A DNA stretch of 44,815 bases from Enterobacter sichuanensis (GCF_002939185.1 NZ_POVL01000043.1:1-44815), one strand, 5' to 3'; positions 10,453-20,431 are shown, numbered from the stretch's first letter. Numbers and translations: made by a program. The notes: generated by a model not told the origin, from the sequence alone.

Positions 10453-11376
10453 ATGCTGAAATTCCGAGTCTCTTTACTTAGCCTGGCGCTGTTGCTGGGC
10501 GCGTCCGCTGCCGTGCCAGCCGTCGCCAAAACGCCCGCGGTGACCACCGCTGCTGCCCAGCCGCAAATTGCCTCCGGCAGCGCGATGATTGTTGATCTCA
10601 ACACCAATAAGGTGATTTACGCCAGCCATCCGGACCTGGTACGCCCGATCGCCTCGATTACCAAATTAATGACCGCGATGGTGGTGCTTGATGCCCATCT
10701 GCCGCTGGACGAAAAGCTGAAAGTGGATATCAGCCACACACCGGAAATGAAAGGGATCTACTCTCGCGTGCGTCTGAACAGTGAAATCAGCCGGAAAAAT
10801 ATGCTGCTGCTGGCGCTGATGTCGTCTGAAAACCGTGCGGCGGCGAGCCTTGCGCATCACTATCCTGGCGGCTATGACGCGTTTATCCGCGCGATGAACG
10901 CCAAGGCCAAAGCACTGGGAATGAACAATACGCATTATGTTGAACCGACGGGTCTGTCGATCAACAACGTCTCCACGGCGCGCGATCTGACGAAACTGCT
11001 GATTGCCAGCAAACAGTACCCGCTGATTGGACAGCTCAGTACCACCCGTGAAGAGATGGCGACCTTTACAAACCCGGCCTATACGCTGCCGTTCCGCAAC
11101 ACTAACCATCTGGTTTATCGGGATAACTGGAATATTCAGTTAACGAAAACCGGTTTTACCAACGCGGCAGGGCACTGCCTGGTGATGCGCACGGTGTTTA
11201 ACGGTAAGCCTGTGGCGCTGGTGGTGATGGATGCCTTCGGCAAATATACCCACTTCGCCGACGCGAGCCGTCTGCGCACCTGGATTGAAACGGGAAAAGT
11301 TCAGCCTGTGCCGGCTGCGGCATTGACGTATAAAAAGCAGAAAGCGGAACAGATGGCGACGGCGCAGAACGACTGA
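10453..11376 (+). CDS. pbpG: D-alanyl-D-alanine endopeptidase (PBP7)
   Basis: Periplasmic low-molecular-weight penicillin-binding protein that cleaves DD-crosslinks between peptidoglycan stem peptides. 307 residues with an N-terminal signal peptide cut near AVA-K. All three serine-acylase motifs are present: Ser68-Ile-Thr-Lys71 (nucleophile in SITK), Ser125-Glu-Asn127 and Lys232-Thr-Gly234. Length agrees with E. coli PBP7. The leader has stem-loops noted separately. It is convergent with the GNAT gene across a BIME. Confidence 0.96.
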   Translation: MLKFRVSLLSLALLLGASAAVPAVAKTPAVTTAAAQPQIASGSAMIVDLNTNKVIYASHPDLVRPIASITKLMTAMVVLDAHLPLDEKLKVDISHTPEMKGIYSRVRLNSEISRKNMLLLALMSSENRAAASLAHHYPGGYDAFIRAMNAKAKALGMNNTHYVEPTGLSINNVSTARDLTKLLIASKQYPLIGQLSTTREEMATFTNPAYTLPFRNTNHLVYRDNWNIQLTKTGFTNAAGHCLVMRTVFNGKPVALVVMDAFGKYTHFADASRLRTWIETGKVQPVPAAALTYKKQKAEQMATAQND

Positions 11377-11389
11377 GCCTCCTGTCAGC

Positions 11390-11465
11390 GCCGGGTGGCG
11401 GCTACGCCTTACCCGGCCTACAAAGGCCTCGACATGTAGGCCCGGTAAGCGAAGCGCCACCGGGC
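11390..11465. repeat. BIME (two inverted REP units) between pbpG and GNAT gene
   Basis: A REP unit, GCCGGGTGGCGGCTACGCC..., at 11390-11421, and its inverted partner ending in GCGCCACCGGGC at 11436-11465. Typical enterobacterial bacterial interspersed mosaic element, between convergent gene ends. A second one is at 27724-27801. Confidence 0.88.
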
Positions 11466-11473
11466 GAAAGCGC

Positions 11474-12028
11474 CTACTCTGGCAGCGTCCAGTCCCCGTC
11501 GTTGAGCGGGCGCTGCATAATCACCGTATCCCGCCAGTCGCCTTTCTTATATCCCACGCTGCGCAGCTGTCCGACAATCTCGAAGCCATGCTTTTTATGC
11601 AGGCGCAGTGAGCCGGCATTATTATTGCCGTCTCCCACCACGGCAATCATCTGCCGCCACGGGCCTTGCTCACAGCGTGCAATCAACGCAGACATTAATG
11701 CCGAGCCAAAACCGCGCCCGGTGATGCTGGCGTCCACATAAATCGACTCTTCCAGGGTATAGCGGTAAGCGTGTCGCGTCCGGTAAGGGGTGGCGTAGCA
11801 ATAGCCGACCACAATGCCGCGATACAGCGCGATTAACCACGGTAACCCGTTCTCAGCCACGCTTTTCATGCGATGACGCATTTCATCGATGGTGGGGGGA
11901 ACTTCTTCAAAGGATGCGCGCCCGTGAAGCACATGCCAGGCATAGATGGCGGCGATGGCATGCACATCATCGGGAAGGGCGTCGCGCACTTCCAGTTCGG
12001 TCTCGGATAAAACATCAACAGCCGACAT
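11474..12028 (-). CDS. GNAT N-acetyltransferase, phosphinothricin-acetyltransferase-like
   Basis: 184-residue GNAT enzyme that would transfer an acetyl group from acetyl-CoA to an amine. The N-terminus VRDALPDDVHAIAAIYAWHVLHGRASFEEVPPT is typical of the Pat/YwnH-like subgroup, followed by YVDASITGRGFGSALMSALI (acetyl-CoA pyrophosphate loop) and NAGSLRLHKKHGFEIVGQL. Relatives acetylate phosphinothricin or methionine sulfoximine, but the substrate cannot be read here. It lies between pbpG and dld, where E. coli K-12 has no gene. AGGAG stands 11 bases upstream. It is downstream of dld on the same strand (82-base gap holding a hairpin), so it may be partly co-transcribed. Confidence 0.85.
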   Translation of the reverse strand: MSAVDVLSETELEVRDALPDDVHAIAAIYAWHVLHGRASFEEVPPTIDEMRHRMKSVAENGLPWLIALYRGIVVGYCYATPYRTRHAYRYTLEESIYVDASITGRGFGSALMSALIARCEQGPWRQMIAVVGDGNNNAGSLRLHKKHGFEIVGQLRSVGYKKGDWRDTVIMQRPLNDGDWTLPE

Positions 12029-12054
12029 GATGTGCCTGCTCCTCGTGATAGATA

Positions 12055-12076
12055 GCCGGAGAAACGTTTCTCCGGC
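12055..12076 (-). other. Perfect palindrome between dld and GNAT gene
   Basis: Twenty-two-base perfect palindrome with arms GCCGGAGAAAC and GTTTCTCCGGC. In RNA it would form an 8-bp stem with a 6-base loop downstream of the dld stop. No T run follows on the minus strand, so it is a leaky terminator, a processing structure or a protein site. Confidence 0.6.
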
Positions 12077-12110
12077 GACAGACAGTTACTCTATTACGAT
12101 TAAGTAGCGC

Positions 12111-13889
12111 TTAACAATCTCTCAAATTTGGCTGTATGAATTCATCAGACGCTTGCGTTATGCGCTGCTCCGCGTCTGCGCTCTCTTGCCAGTATTTCTT
12201 CCGCGTTGTTTTACCGATGCCGGGATTCATGCTGTTTGTAGGGTCATTCTCGCGATAAAACTGCTTAAGTGCGTCCGGAGCTTTATAAAGATGCCCGACG
12301 TTGTGTTCCGCAGGATATTGTGCGCCGCGTTCACGCAACAGGGCGAGCATCTGCTCCTTCAGCGCGTGCGCGTCGACCCCTTTTTTGACAATGTAGTCCT
12401 GATGGAAGACATAACACATAAAGTGGCCGTAATAGAGTTTGTGCACCAGCTTGCTGTCAATTTCCGGCGGCAGGTGTTCAAACCACTCGGTGTCATTACG
12501 GCGCAGAGCGATATCCAGCGCCAGAATATCTTCCACCTCTTCGGAATGTACCGCCTGATAACGGATGGCGGCGCCTGCGGCGGCAAAACGGTGCAGGAAC
12601 GCTTTGCTGCCCTCTTCAGGCGTACAGGCAAAGAAATCCCCCTCGGCGGTTTTAAAGAATTCGCTCAGCCAGGACTGCGCTTCGGCAATCCCGTCCCCGG
12701 CCATTTTTAACAGCAGATGATGCTCGTACTTGTCGCGCCAGGTTTTCATCCGCTCCGGTAAATGTGCCGGGAAAACGTTGCCCAGTTTCTGCATAAAGCG
12801 GTCGGTGAAGTGCGGTTTAAACAGGGGCACTTTCTCCAGCATCGCGTCGGTGCGGCCCTTCATGGTGAAGAAGAACGGCATTTTGTCGGTGCCGAGCTTG
12901 TCAATCATCAGGAACGTATCTTTGCCGTAACGCTCGGCGATGTCGTAAATGTCCCGGTGCATATACTCGCCCGCCACCGGCAGGTGCGTGAATTCGCCCA
13001 GAATGTGGCGGCGGATCGCCGTCAGAACGTCCGGCTGATTAGTCCCGATGTAAAACACCTGCTGCTTTTTCTCGGCCGGGAAGGTGTCGAGACGCACCGC
13101 GAACACCGCCAGCTTGCCCGCGCAGCCGGAGGATTCAAACAGGCGATCCGGGTCGGCGTTGTAGCGCGCCGGCGTATCGGCATTGATATCCCGCACGCGG
13201 GTCACGTAGTCGTGATCGTGTGCATGACGGCCGTCGTGCTGAACGTCTTCATCCTTCACGCGATCGTCGTCGAGCTTGCTGAGGATCTGCTCCGGCGTGA
13301 CGCCAAGATCGATACCCAGATGGTTAACCAGCGTCAGCTTGCCGTTTTCATCGATACGGGCAAACAGGGACATCTCGGTATAGGCGGGGCCGCGCTGAAC
13401 CAGCGAGCCGCCGGAGTTATTGCAGATCCCACCGACCACCGAAGCGCCAATACAGGAGGAGCCGATCACCGAATGTGGTTCGCGGCCCAGCGGCTTAAGC
13501 GCTTTTTCGAGGGAGTAGAGCGTCGTGCCGGGGAAGGCGAGCACCTGCTCGCCTTTATCCAGCAGGTGCAGTTTGTCGAGGCGCAGAGTGCTGATGATCA
13601 CGATGTCACGGTCGTAATCGTTGCCGTTCGGCGTTGAACCTTCAGTCAGGCCGGTGTTCGCCGCCTGCATTAAAATAATCTTGTCGGCAGCGACGCAGGC
13701 GCTCAGCACGCGCCACAGCTCCAGCAGCGTGCCGGGGAAAACCACCGCCAGCGCCTCGCCCTGGCCGGAGCGGAAACCCTTACGGTAGCGGGCGGTTTTC
13801 GCCGGGTCGGTAAGCAGGTGAGAGGAGCCAACCAGGCGCGACAGTTCGTTAATAAAAGCCGTGTTATCGTTTGTTCGAACAGAAGACAT
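12111..13889 (-). CDS. dld: Quinone-dependent D-lactate dehydrogenase
   Basis: Membrane-associated FAD enzyme oxidising D-lactate to pyruvate and feeding electrons to the quinone pool. The FAD-binding PCMH domain is N-terminal (AANTGLTEGSTPNG, GSSCIGASVVGGICNNSGGSLVQRGPAYTEMSLFARI), followed by the Dld-specific membrane-binding and cap domains. The frame runs upstream to 13913, but the ATG at 13889 has AGGAG 7 bases before it and matches the E. coli N-terminus MSS. The protein is 592 residues, about 21 longer than E. coli Dld (571). The extra part is a C-terminal tail after the conserved NSMNPGIGKT and KYWQE. It diverges from bglX. Confidence 0.95.
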   Translation of the reverse strand: MSSVRTNDNTAFINELSRLVGSSHLLTDPAKTARYRKGFRSGQGEALAVVFPGTLLELWRVLSACVAADKIILMQAANTGLTEGSTPNGNDYDRDIVIISTLRLDKLHLLDKGEQVLAFPGTTLYSLEKALKPLGREPHSVIGSSCIGASVVGGICNNSGGSLVQRGPAYTEMSLFARIDENGKLTLVNHLGIDLGVTPEQILSKLDDDRVKDEDVQHDGRHAHDHDYVTRVRDINADTPARYNADPDRLFESSGCAGKLAVFAVRLDTFPAEKKQQVFYIGTNQPDVLTAIRRHILGEFTHLPVAGEYMHRDIYDIAERYGKDTFLMIDKLGTDKMPFFFTMKGRTDAMLEKVPLFKPHFTDRFMQKLGNVFPAHLPERMKTWRDKYEHHLLLKMAGDGIAEAQSWLSEFFKTAEGDFFACTPEEGSKAFLHRFAAAGAAIRYQAVHSEEVEDILALDIALRRNDTEWFEHLPPEIDSKLVHKLYYGHFMCYVFHQDYIVKKGVDAHALKEQMLALLRERGAQYPAEHNVGHLYKAPDALKQFYRENDPTNSMNPGIGKTTRKKYWQESADAEQRITQASDEFIQPNLRDC

Positions 13890-14078
13890 CTTCCACTCCT
13901 TGTGGTGGGGCAAATTTCTCGCTGTAAAGCATAGCGCGATTAACTGTTAAGCGGTCGAGTATTCACGAGAAAAATCAGAGAATAACCCTGCAACGTTCAG
14001 AGGGTTTGTGGCACACTGCGCTTTTCGCACGGTATGGCCGAGATCGTCCGGCGGTTATTGATGAGAGAGTAAAACGAC

Positions 14079-16376
14079 ATGAAATGGCTATGTTCTGTAG
14101 GTGTCGCCGTCAGCCTGGCGCTGCAACCTGCGCTGGCAGAGGATTTGTTTGGTAACCATCCGCTCACGCCTGAAGCCCGGGATGCGTTTGTCACGGAATT
14201 GCTCAAGAAAATGACGGTCGATGAAAAGATCGGCCAGCTGCGTCTGATCAGCGTCGGTCCGGATAACCCAAAAGAGGCGATCCGCGAAATGATCAAAGAC
14301 GGGCAGGTTGGCGCCATCTTTAATACCGTTACCCGTCAGGATATCCGCAAGATGCAGGATCAGGTGATGGATCTCAGCCGCCTGAAAATTCCACTGTTCT
14401 TCGCCTATGACGTGGTACACGGCCAGCGTACCGTCTTTCCCATCAGCCTTGGCTTAGCCTCCTCGTTTAACCTCGACGCGGTGAAAACCGTGGGGCGCGT
14501 ATCGGCTTATGAAGCCGCGGACGACGGCCTGAACATGACCTGGGCACCGATGGTGGATGTCTCGCGCGATCCGCGCTGGGGTCGCGGCTCGGAAGGCTTC
14601 GGTGAAGATACGTATTTAACTGCCACAATGGGCAAAACCATGGTGGAAGCGATGCAGGGCAAGAGCCCGGCGGATCGCTATTCGGTGATGACCAGCGTCA
14701 AGCACTTCGCGGCCTATGGCGCAGTGGAAGGCGGTAAAGAGTACAACACCGTCGACATGAGCCCGCAGCGCCTGTTTAACGACTACATGCCGCCGTACAA
14801 GGCAGGGCTCGATGCGGGCAGCGGCGCGGTGATGGTGGCGCTGAACTCACTCAACGGCACGCCAGCGACGTCTGATTCCTGGCTACTGAAAGACGTGCTG
14901 CGCGACCAGTGGGGCTTTAAGGGCATCACGGTGTCTGACCACGGCGCGATTAAAGAGCTTATCAAACACGGCACCGCCTCTGACCCGGAAGATGCGGTGC
15001 GCGTGGCGCTCAAGTCCGGCATTAACATGAGCATGAGCGACGAGTACTACAGCAAATACCTGCCGGGTCTGGTGAAGAGCGGCAAGGTCACGATGGCGGA
15101 GCTGGACGATGCCACGCGTCACGTGCTGAATGTGAAATACGATATGGGGCTGTTTAACGATCCTTACAGTCACCTGGGTCCGAAAGGGTCTGACCCGGCA
15201 GATACCAACGCCGAAAGCCGTCTGCACCGCAAAGAAGCGCGTGACGTGGCGCGCGAAAGCCTGGTGCTGCTGAAAAACCGCCTTGAGACGCTGCCGCTGA
15301 AAAAATCCGGCACCATTGCCGTGGTAGGCCCGCTGGCCGACAGCAAGCGCGACGTCATGGGCAGCTGGTCTGCCGCGGGCGTGGCTGACCAGTCCGTGAC
15401 CGTGCTGACCGGGATTAAAAGCGCCGTGGGTGATAACGCGAAAGTGCTGTATGCCAAAGGCGCCAACGTCACCAACGATAAAGACATCGTGACCTTCCTC
15501 AACCAGTATGAGGAAGCGGTGAAGGTCGATCCGCGCACGCCGAAGGAGATGATTGACGAGGCGGTGAATACCGCGAAGCAGTCTGACGTTGTTGTTGCGG
15601 TCGTGGGCGAAGCGCAGGGGATGGCGCATGAAGCCTCCAGCCGAACGGACATCACCATCCCGCAGAGCCAGCGCGATCTGATCGCTGCCCTGAAAGCCAC
15701 CGGCAAGCCGCTGGTGCTGGTGCTGATGAACGGTCGTCCGCTGGCGCTGGTGAAAGAGGACCAGCAGGCTGACGCCATTCTGGAAACCTGGTTCGCCGGT
15801 ACCGAAGGCGGTAATGCCATCGCCGACGTGCTGTTTGGCGATTACAACCCGTCGGGCAAGCTGCCGATGTCCTTCCCGCGCTCTGTCGGGCAGATCCCGG
15901 TTTACTACAGCCACCTGAACACCGGTCGTCCTTACAATGCTGACAAACCGAACAAGTACACCTCCCGTTACTTCGACGAAGCTAACGGCCCGCTGTATCC
16001 GTTTGGTTACGGTCTGAGCTACACCACCTTCAAGGTCTCTGACGTGAAAATGTCGGCGCCAACCCTGAAGCGTGACGGCAAGGTCACCGCCAGCGTTGAC
16101 GTGACCAACACCGGCAAGCGCGAAGGGGCGACGGTGATCCAGATGTACGTTCAGGATGTCACGGCCTCCATGAGCCGTCCGGTGAAACAGCTGCGCGGCT
16201 TCGAGAAGGTCACTCTGAAACCTGGCGAAACCAAAACCATCAGCTTCCCGATTGACGTGGACGCGCTGAAGTTCTGGAACCAGCAGATGAAATACGATGC
16301 GGAACCGGGCAAGTTTAATGTCTTTATCGGCGTGGATTCCGCCCGCGTAAACCAGGGCGAATTCGAGCTGCTGTAA
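14079..16376 (+). CDS. bglX: Periplasmic beta-glucosidase, GH3
   Basis: Hydrolyses terminal beta-D-glucosyl residues of oligosaccharides in the periplasm. 765 residues, equal to E. coli BglX. A Sec signal peptide (ALQPALA-ED, cut near residue 20) is followed by the GH3 N-terminal barrel with WAPMVDVSRDPRWGRGSEGFGED and the nucleophile Asp287 in GITVSDHGAI. Next come the GH3 C-terminal alpha/beta sandwich (VVAVVGEAQGMAHEASSRTDI) and a fibronectin-III-like domain (DVTNTGKREGATVIQMYVQD). A GAGAG sequence lies upstream of the ATG. A GC-rich hairpin follows the stop. Confidence 0.97.
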   Translation: MKWLCSVGVAVSLALQPALAEDLFGNHPLTPEARDAFVTELLKKMTVDEKIGQLRLISVGPDNPKEAIREMIKDGQVGAIFNTVTRQDIRKMQDQVMDLSRLKIPLFFAYDVVHGQRTVFPISLGLASSFNLDAVKTVGRVSAYEAADDGLNMTWAPMVDVSRDPRWGRGSEGFGEDTYLTATMGKTMVEAMQGKSPADRYSVMTSVKHFAAYGAVEGGKEYNTVDMSPQRLFNDYMPPYKAGLDAGSGAVMVALNSLNGTPATSDSWLLKDVLRDQWGFKGITVSDHGAIKELIKHGTASDPEDAVRVALKSGINMSMSDEYYSKYLPGLVKSGKVTMAELDDATRHVLNVKYDMGLFNDPYSHLGPKGSDPADTNAESRLHRKEARDVARESLVLLKNRLETLPLKKSGTIAVVGPLADSKRDVMGSWSAAGVADQSVTVLTGIKSAVGDNAKVLYAKGANVTNDKDIVTFLNQYEEAVKVDPRTPKEMIDEAVNTAKQSDVVVAVVGEAQGMAHEASSRTDITIPQSQRDLIAALKATGKPLVLVLMNGRPLALVKEDQQADAILETWFAGTEGGNAIADVLFGDYNPSGKLPMSFPRSVGQIPVYYSHLNTGRPYNADKPNKYTSRYFDEANGPLYPFGYGLSYTTFKVSDVKMSAPTLKRDGKVTASVDVTNTGKREGATVIQMYVQDVTASMSRPVKQLRGFEKVTLKPGETKTISFPIDVDALKFWNQQMKYDAEPGKFNVFIGVDSARVNQGEFELL

Positions 16377-16390
16377 CCTTTCCTGCCTTT

Positions 16391-16415
16391 GCATCCCCCG
16401 ACTTCCGGGGGATGC
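16391..16415 (+). terminator. Terminator-like hairpin after bglX
   Basis: Ten-base arms GCATCCCCCG / CGGGGGATGC with a 5-base loop, 14 bases after the bglX stop. The tail is only moderately T-rich. Confidence 0.7.
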
Positions 16416-16466
16416 GTCTTACCTTATGCTAAAAAGGCATTTTGCCGGGTAAATCCGCCGTTTTAA

Positions 16467-16475
16467 GCTACGCTT
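16467..16475 (+). promoter_or_regulatory. Sigma-S-like -10 element of yehZ
   Basis: GCTACGCTT fits the extended sigma-S -10 pattern KCTAYRCTT at every position, 47 bases before the yehZ start. The yehZYXW (osmF) operon of E. coli is known to be sigma-S and osmotically induced. Confidence 0.5.
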
Positions 16476-16522
16476 TTCTCTCAAGCCTCTGAAAAAGGCG
16501 ATAAAAAAATGAGGACAGCGGA

Positions 16523-17440
16523 ATGACGATTAAAACGGGGATGGTAGCTTCTGTGGCGCTACTCGCAGCGCTAAGCCTGCCGCTACAGGCGGCGGAGCCG
16601 GTAAAAGTGGGCTCAAAGATCGATACCGAAGGCGCGCTGCTTGGCAATATTATTCTGCAGGTGCTGGAAAGCCACGGCGTGAAAACTGTCAATAAAGTCC
16701 AGCTCGGCACCACGCCCGTCGTACGCGGCGCGATTACCTCCGGCGAACTGGATATCTACCCGGAATACACCGGCAACGGGGCATTCTTCTTCAAAGATGA
16801 AAACGATCCGGCATGGAAAAACGCCAGCGCCGGGTATGAAAAAGTCAAAAAACTCGACGCGGAACAGAACAAACTGGTCTGGCTGACGCCGGCCCCGGCT
16901 AACAATACCTGGACTATCGCCGTGCGTAAGGACGTGGCGGAGAAAGGTAAACTGACCACGCTTGCGGATCTCAGCCGCTACCTGAAAGAGAAGGGCGACT
17001 TTAAGCTGGCGGCGTCCGCGGAGTTTATCGAGCGGCCTGACGCGCTGCCGGCGTTTGAAAAAGCCTATAACTTCAAGCTTGACCAGGCGCAGCTGCTCTC
17101 GCTGGCGGGCGGCGATACCGCGGTGACCATCAAAGCTGCGGCGCAGCAAACCTCAGGCGTTAACGCCGCAATGGCTTACGGCACCGACGGCCCGGTCGCG
17201 GCGCTCGGCCTGCAAACCCTGACCGATCCAAAAGGCGTTCAGCCGATTTACGCCCCAACTCCGGTGGTGCGCGAGGCGGTGCTGAAAGCGTACCCGGACA
17301 TTGCAGAATGGCTCAAACCGGTCTTCGAAAAGCTGGATGAAAAAACGCTGCAGCAGCTGAATGCCAGCATTGCCGTCGAGGGGCTGGATGCCAAAAAAGT
17401 GGCCGCCGACTTCCTGAAACAACAAGGGCTTGTGAAGTAA
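16523..17440 (+). CDS. yehZ: YehZ/OsmF, periplasmic binding protein of quaternary-amine ABC transporter
   Basis: 305-residue solute-binding protein of the OpuAC/ProX-like glycine betaine family, with a Sec signal peptide cut near residue 23 (LPLQA-AEPV). Family signatures are KVGSKIDTEGALLGNIILQVLESHGV, GELDIYPEYTGNG and YGTDGPVAALGLQTLTDP. In E. coli OsmF is osmotically induced, but the ligand affinity for betaines is low, so its physiological solute is uncertain. It heads a four-gene operon with YehY and YehW (permeases) and YehX (ATPase). An AGGA ribosome binding site stands 7 bases upstream. Confidence 0.95.
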   Translation: MTIKTGMVASVALLAALSLPLQAAEPVKVGSKIDTEGALLGNIILQVLESHGVKTVNKVQLGTTPVVRGAITSGELDIYPEYTGNGAFFFKDENDPAWKNASAGYEKVKKLDAEQNKLVWLTPAPANNTWTIAVRKDVAEKGKLTTLADLSRYLKEKGDFKLAASAEFIERPDALPAFEKAYNFKLDQAQLLSLAGGDTAVTIKAAAQQTSGVNAAMAYGTDGPVAALGLQTLTDPKGVQPIYAPTPVVREAVLKAYPDIAEWLKPVFEKLDEKTLQQLNASIAVEGLDAKKVAADFLKQQGLVK

Positions 17441-17452
17441 CGGGAAAGGGCT

Positions 17453-18610
17453 GTGCCGATAAAATGTCATAACCGCGTACTGCTGCTGTTGGCCTGCGTG
17501 GCCATCGCGGCAGTCGCGCTACCGTTTGTGAATGTTGCCCCTAACCGCCTGATGTCGGGGGAAGGAAAAGCGCTCTGGCAAATCTGGTCGTTCACGCCGT
17601 GGTGTCTGGCGTCGGCGCTCGGCGCGTGGGTGATCCTTTCTCTCTGGCAGGGGCGCACGGCGCAGTGGCTGACGCTGCTCCTCGCTGAAGGGCTGTTTAT
17701 CATCCTGTTCTGGGGAGCCGGGCTGGCGGCAACGCATATGACGTCGGCGGAAAGTCCGCTGGCGAGAACCACGGTGGGCAGCGGCCTCTGGCTCTGGCTG
17801 GCGCTGTGTCTGCTGGCCTGCAGCGACGCCATTCGTCGACTCATCGCAAGTAGCGTCTGGCGCTGGGTACTTAATGCGCAGATATGGTGTATTCCCTTAT
17901 TTCTGCTTTTCAGCGGTGAGCTGAACAACCTTTCGCTGTTAAAAGAGTACGCTAACCGACAGGAGGTGTTTGATGATGCCCTGGCACAACATCTGACCCT
18001 TCTTTTCGGCACGCTCTTTCCGGCGCTCCTGCTCGGGATACCCCTGGGCATGTGGTGCTATCGCCATCCTTCACGTCAGGGCGGTATTTTTGCCGTGCTT
18101 AACGTTATCCAGACCATCCCTTCCGTCGCGCTGTTTGGTCTGCTGATTGCCCCGCTGGCCGGGCTGGTGAAGTCGTTTCCCGCGCTGGGAACGCTGGGCA
18201 TCGCCGGAACGGGGTTAACGCCTGCCCTGATTGCGCTGGTGCTGTATGCGCTGTTGCCACTGGTGCGCGGTGTGGTCGCGGGCTTAAGCCAGGTCGCCCC
18301 GGATGTGCTGGAAAGCGCCCATGCGATGGGGATGAGCGCGCGGCAGTGTTTCTGGAAGATCCAGCTGCCGCTGGCGCTGCCCCTGCTGCTGCGCAGTCTG
18401 CGGGTGGTGGCGGTACAAACCGTTGGTATGGCGGTCATCGCGGCGCTGATTGGCGCGGGGGGATTTGGTGCGCTGGTCTTCCAGGGGCTGCTGAGCAGTG
18501 CTCTGGATCTGGTGCTGTTGGGTGTGGTACCCACGATTGCGCTGGCGGTTGTTGTCGACGCCCTGTTTGCCTTATGGCTCGCGCTGCTCGGGAGAAGAGC
18601 CAATGATTGA
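17453..18610 (+). CDS. yehY: YehY, ABC transporter permease
   Basis: 385-residue inner-membrane permease with a long N-terminal hydrophobic extension (about residues 8-180) ahead of the BPD_transp_1 domain. The ATPase-contact EAA-like loop reads [27 protein letters not shown]. Length equals E. coli YehY. The start is a GTG, 12 bases after the yehZ stop, with GGAAAGG upstream. The 3' end overlaps yehX by 8 bases. Confidence 0.94.
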   Translation: MPIKCHNRVLLLLACVAIAAVALPFVNVAPNRLMSGEGKALWQIWSFTPWCLASALGAWVILSLWQGRTAQWLTLLLAEGLFIILFWGAGLAATHMTSAESPLARTTVGSGLWLWLALCLLACSDAIRRLIASSVWRWVLNAQIWCIPLFLLFSGELNNLSLLKEYANRQEVFDDALAQHLTLLFGTLFPALLLGIPLGMWCYRHPSRQGGIFAVLNVIQTIPSVALFGLLIAPLAGLVKSFPALGTLGIAGTGLTPALIALVLYALLPLVRGVVAGLSQVAPDVLESAHAMGMSARQCFWKIQLPLALPLLLRSLRVVAVQTVGMAVIAALIGAGGFGALVFQGLLSSALDLVLLGVVPTIALAVVVDALFALWLALLGRRAND

Positions 18611-19553
18611 ATTTCTTGATGTCAGTAAAACCTTTGCCGGCCGCCCGGCCGCGAGCCATCTGAACCTGAATTTTGCCGAGGGGGCGTTTTCGGTGCTGAT
18701 TGGCACCTCCGGGTCGGGAAAATCCACCACGCTGAAGATGATCAACCGGCTGGTTGAGCATGACAGCGGGATGATCCGCTTTGCCGGGGAAGAGATCCGC
18801 AGCCTGCCGGTGCTGGAGCTGCGTCGCCGGATGGGCTACGCCATTCAGTCTATCGGCCTGTTTCCGCACTGGACGGTGGCGCAGAACATTGCCACCGTGC
18901 TACAGCTGGAGAAATGGTCGCGGGCTAACATCGCCGACCGGGTTGATGAACTGATGGCGCTGCTGGGGCTGGAGCCCGCGCTGCGTGACCGCTATCCGCA
19001 TCAGCTATCCGGGGGGCAGCAGCAGCGCGTGGGTGTGGCGCGCGCGCTGGCGGCCAATCCGCAGGTACTGCTGATGGATGAACCCTTTGGCGCGCTGGAT
19101 CCGGTGACGCGCGGGGCGCTGCAGGCAGAGATGACCCGCATTCACCGCATTCTCGGACGCACGATCGTGCTCGTGACGCACGACATTGATGAAGCCCTGC
19201 GCCTGGCTGACCATCTGGTGCTGATGGATCATGGCGAGGTGGTGCAGCAGGGCTCGCCGCTTGAGCTATTAACATGGCCGAAGAACGATTTTGTGCGCGA
19301 ATTTTTTGGCCGCAGCGAGTTGGGTGTCAGGCTGCTCTCCCTGCGGACGGTCAGTGACTATATGCGTCGGGAAGAGATGCCGGTGAGCGGCGAGCCATTA
19401 CAGGAGCAGATGAGCCTGCGGGATGCCCTCTCCGCGTTTGTCGCGCGCCAGTGCGAGGTATTACCCGTTTCGGATGCACGGGGGGCGCCATGCGGTACCT
19501 TACATTTTCGCGATCTGCTGGCAGGGGAGGTGGCGCGTGAAGGCTCTGCGTGA
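18603..19553 (+). CDS. yehX: YehX, ABC transporter ATP-binding protein
   Basis: 316-residue ATPase of the OpuCA/ProV-like subfamily. Walker A is GTSGSGKS (residues 34-41), with Q-loop [10 protein letters not shown], signature [10 protein letters not shown], Walker [13 protein letters not shown] and H-loop [13 protein letters not shown]-terminal stretch of about 80 residues resembles a single degenerate CBS-type regulatory region ([21 protein letters not shown]). The ATG at 18603 overlaps the end of yehY. The upstream open frame from 18498 is not used. E. coli YehX is 308 aa. Confidence 0.95.
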   Translation: MIEFLDVSKTFAGRPAASHLNLNFAEGAFSVLIGTSGSGKSTTLKMINRLVEHDSGMIRFAGEEIRSLPVLELRRRMGYAIQSIGLFPHWTVAQNIATVLQLEKWSRANIADRVDELMALLGLEPALRDRYPHQLSGGQQQRVGVARALAANPQVLLMDEPFGALDPVTRGALQAEMTRIHRILGRTIVLVTHDIDEALRLADHLVLMDHGEVVQQGSPLELLTWPKNDFVREFFGRSELGVRLLSLRTVSDYMRREEMPVSGEPLQEQMSLRDALSAFVARQCEVLPVSDARGAPCGTLHFRDLLAGEVAREGSA

Positions 19554-20274
19554 TCCGCTCCTCTGGCTGGTAGCGCTTTTTGTCGCCTTACTGTTTCTGA
19601 TGCCCCACAGCGCGGCGCTGTTTAGTACGCTGTTCCCCGGGCTGCCGCGGCCGGTGTATCAGCAGGAGAGCTTTGTTAATCTCGCCCTGGCGCATCTCTG
19701 GCTGGTGGCGCTTTCAAGCGCCATTGCGGTGGTGCTGGGCACCGGGGCCGGTATCGCGGTGACACGGCCTGCGGGGCGGGAGTTTCGTCCGCTGGTGGAG
19801 ACCATTGCGGCCATAGGACAGACGTTTCCCCCGGTGGCGGTGCTGGCGATAGCGGTCCCGGTGATGGGCTTTGGGCAGCAGCCTGCCATCATTGCGCTGA
19901 TTCTGTATGGCGTATTGCCGGTGCTGCAGGGCACGCTGGCGGGCCTCGCGGCAGTACCTGCGTCCGTACTGAGCGTGGCGGAAGGAATGGGGATGAGTCG
20001 CGGCCAGCGGCTGCGCAAGGTTGAGCTGCCGCTTGCGGCACCGGTTATCATTGCCGGGATCCGCACGTCGGTGATCGTTAACATCGGGACGGCGACCATC
20101 GCGTCTACGGTCGGTGCCAGTACGTTGGGAACGCCGATTATTATCGGCTTAAGCGGGTTTAATACGGCCTATATTGTGCAGGGGGCGGTGCTGGTCGCGC
20201 TGGCGGCAATCGTCGTCGATCGCGTTTTTGAGCGACTGGCGCAGTACCTCAGCCGACACCGCCACGAACGATAA
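19537..20274 (+). CDS. yehW: YehW, ABC transporter permease
   Basis: 245-residue second permease of the YehZYXW importer, BPD_transp_1 domain with the loop [25 protein letters not shown]. The frame is open from 19423, but the family N-terminus ([17 protein letters not shown]) begins at the GTG at 19537, which has GGGGAGG 6 bases upstream. This gives a 17-base overlap with yehX and a length near E. coli YehW (243 aa). The last 26 bases are antisense to the end of yohO. Confidence 0.94.
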   Translation: MKALRDPLLWLVALFVALLFLMPHSAALFSTLFPGLPRPVYQQESFVNLALAHLWLVALSSAIAVVLGTGAGIAVTRPAGREFRPLVETIAAIGQTFPPVAVLAIAVPVMGFGQQPAIIALILYGVLPVLQGTLAGLAAVPASVLSVAEGMGMSRGQRLRKVELPLAAPVIIAGIRTSVIVNIGTATIASTVGASTLGTPIIIGLSGFNTAYIVQGAVLVALAAIVVDRVFERLAQYLSRHRHER

Positions 20275-20362
20275 ACGAGTACCCTGCCAGCATCACGCCG
20301 CCGATGCCGCTTACGGCCATCAGGACAAAAAGGGTAATAACGGCCAGTTTGGTTGCCTTCAT
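20249..20362 (-). CDS. yohO: YohO, small single-span membrane protein
   Basis: A 37-codon gene. It encodes a basic N-terminus (MKATK), a hydrophobic helix (about residues 6-31) with the motif [13 protein letters not shown], and a short tail, clearly related to the 35-aa E. coli YohO, which sits at the same place between yehW and mlrA. Function unknown. Two adjacent ATGs exist (20365 and 20362); AGGAG lies 6 bases before the second, which is preferred. Its last 26 bases overlap the 3' end of yehW on the opposite strand. Confidence 0.88.
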   Translation of the reverse strand: MKATKLAVITLFVLMAVSGIGGVMLAGYSFIVRGGVG

Positions 20363-20431
20363 CATCTGCTCCTGTTGTTAACGGAACAATTATACGGTGA
20401 AGCGCAGCTGTTAATGAACCATTAAATGCCG

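Noticed and set aside
14883..16394. 503-codon open frame antisense to bglX
   Set aside because: It mirrors the codon bias of bglX on the other strand, has no recognisable domain or ribosome binding site, and bglX is complete with catalytic residues.
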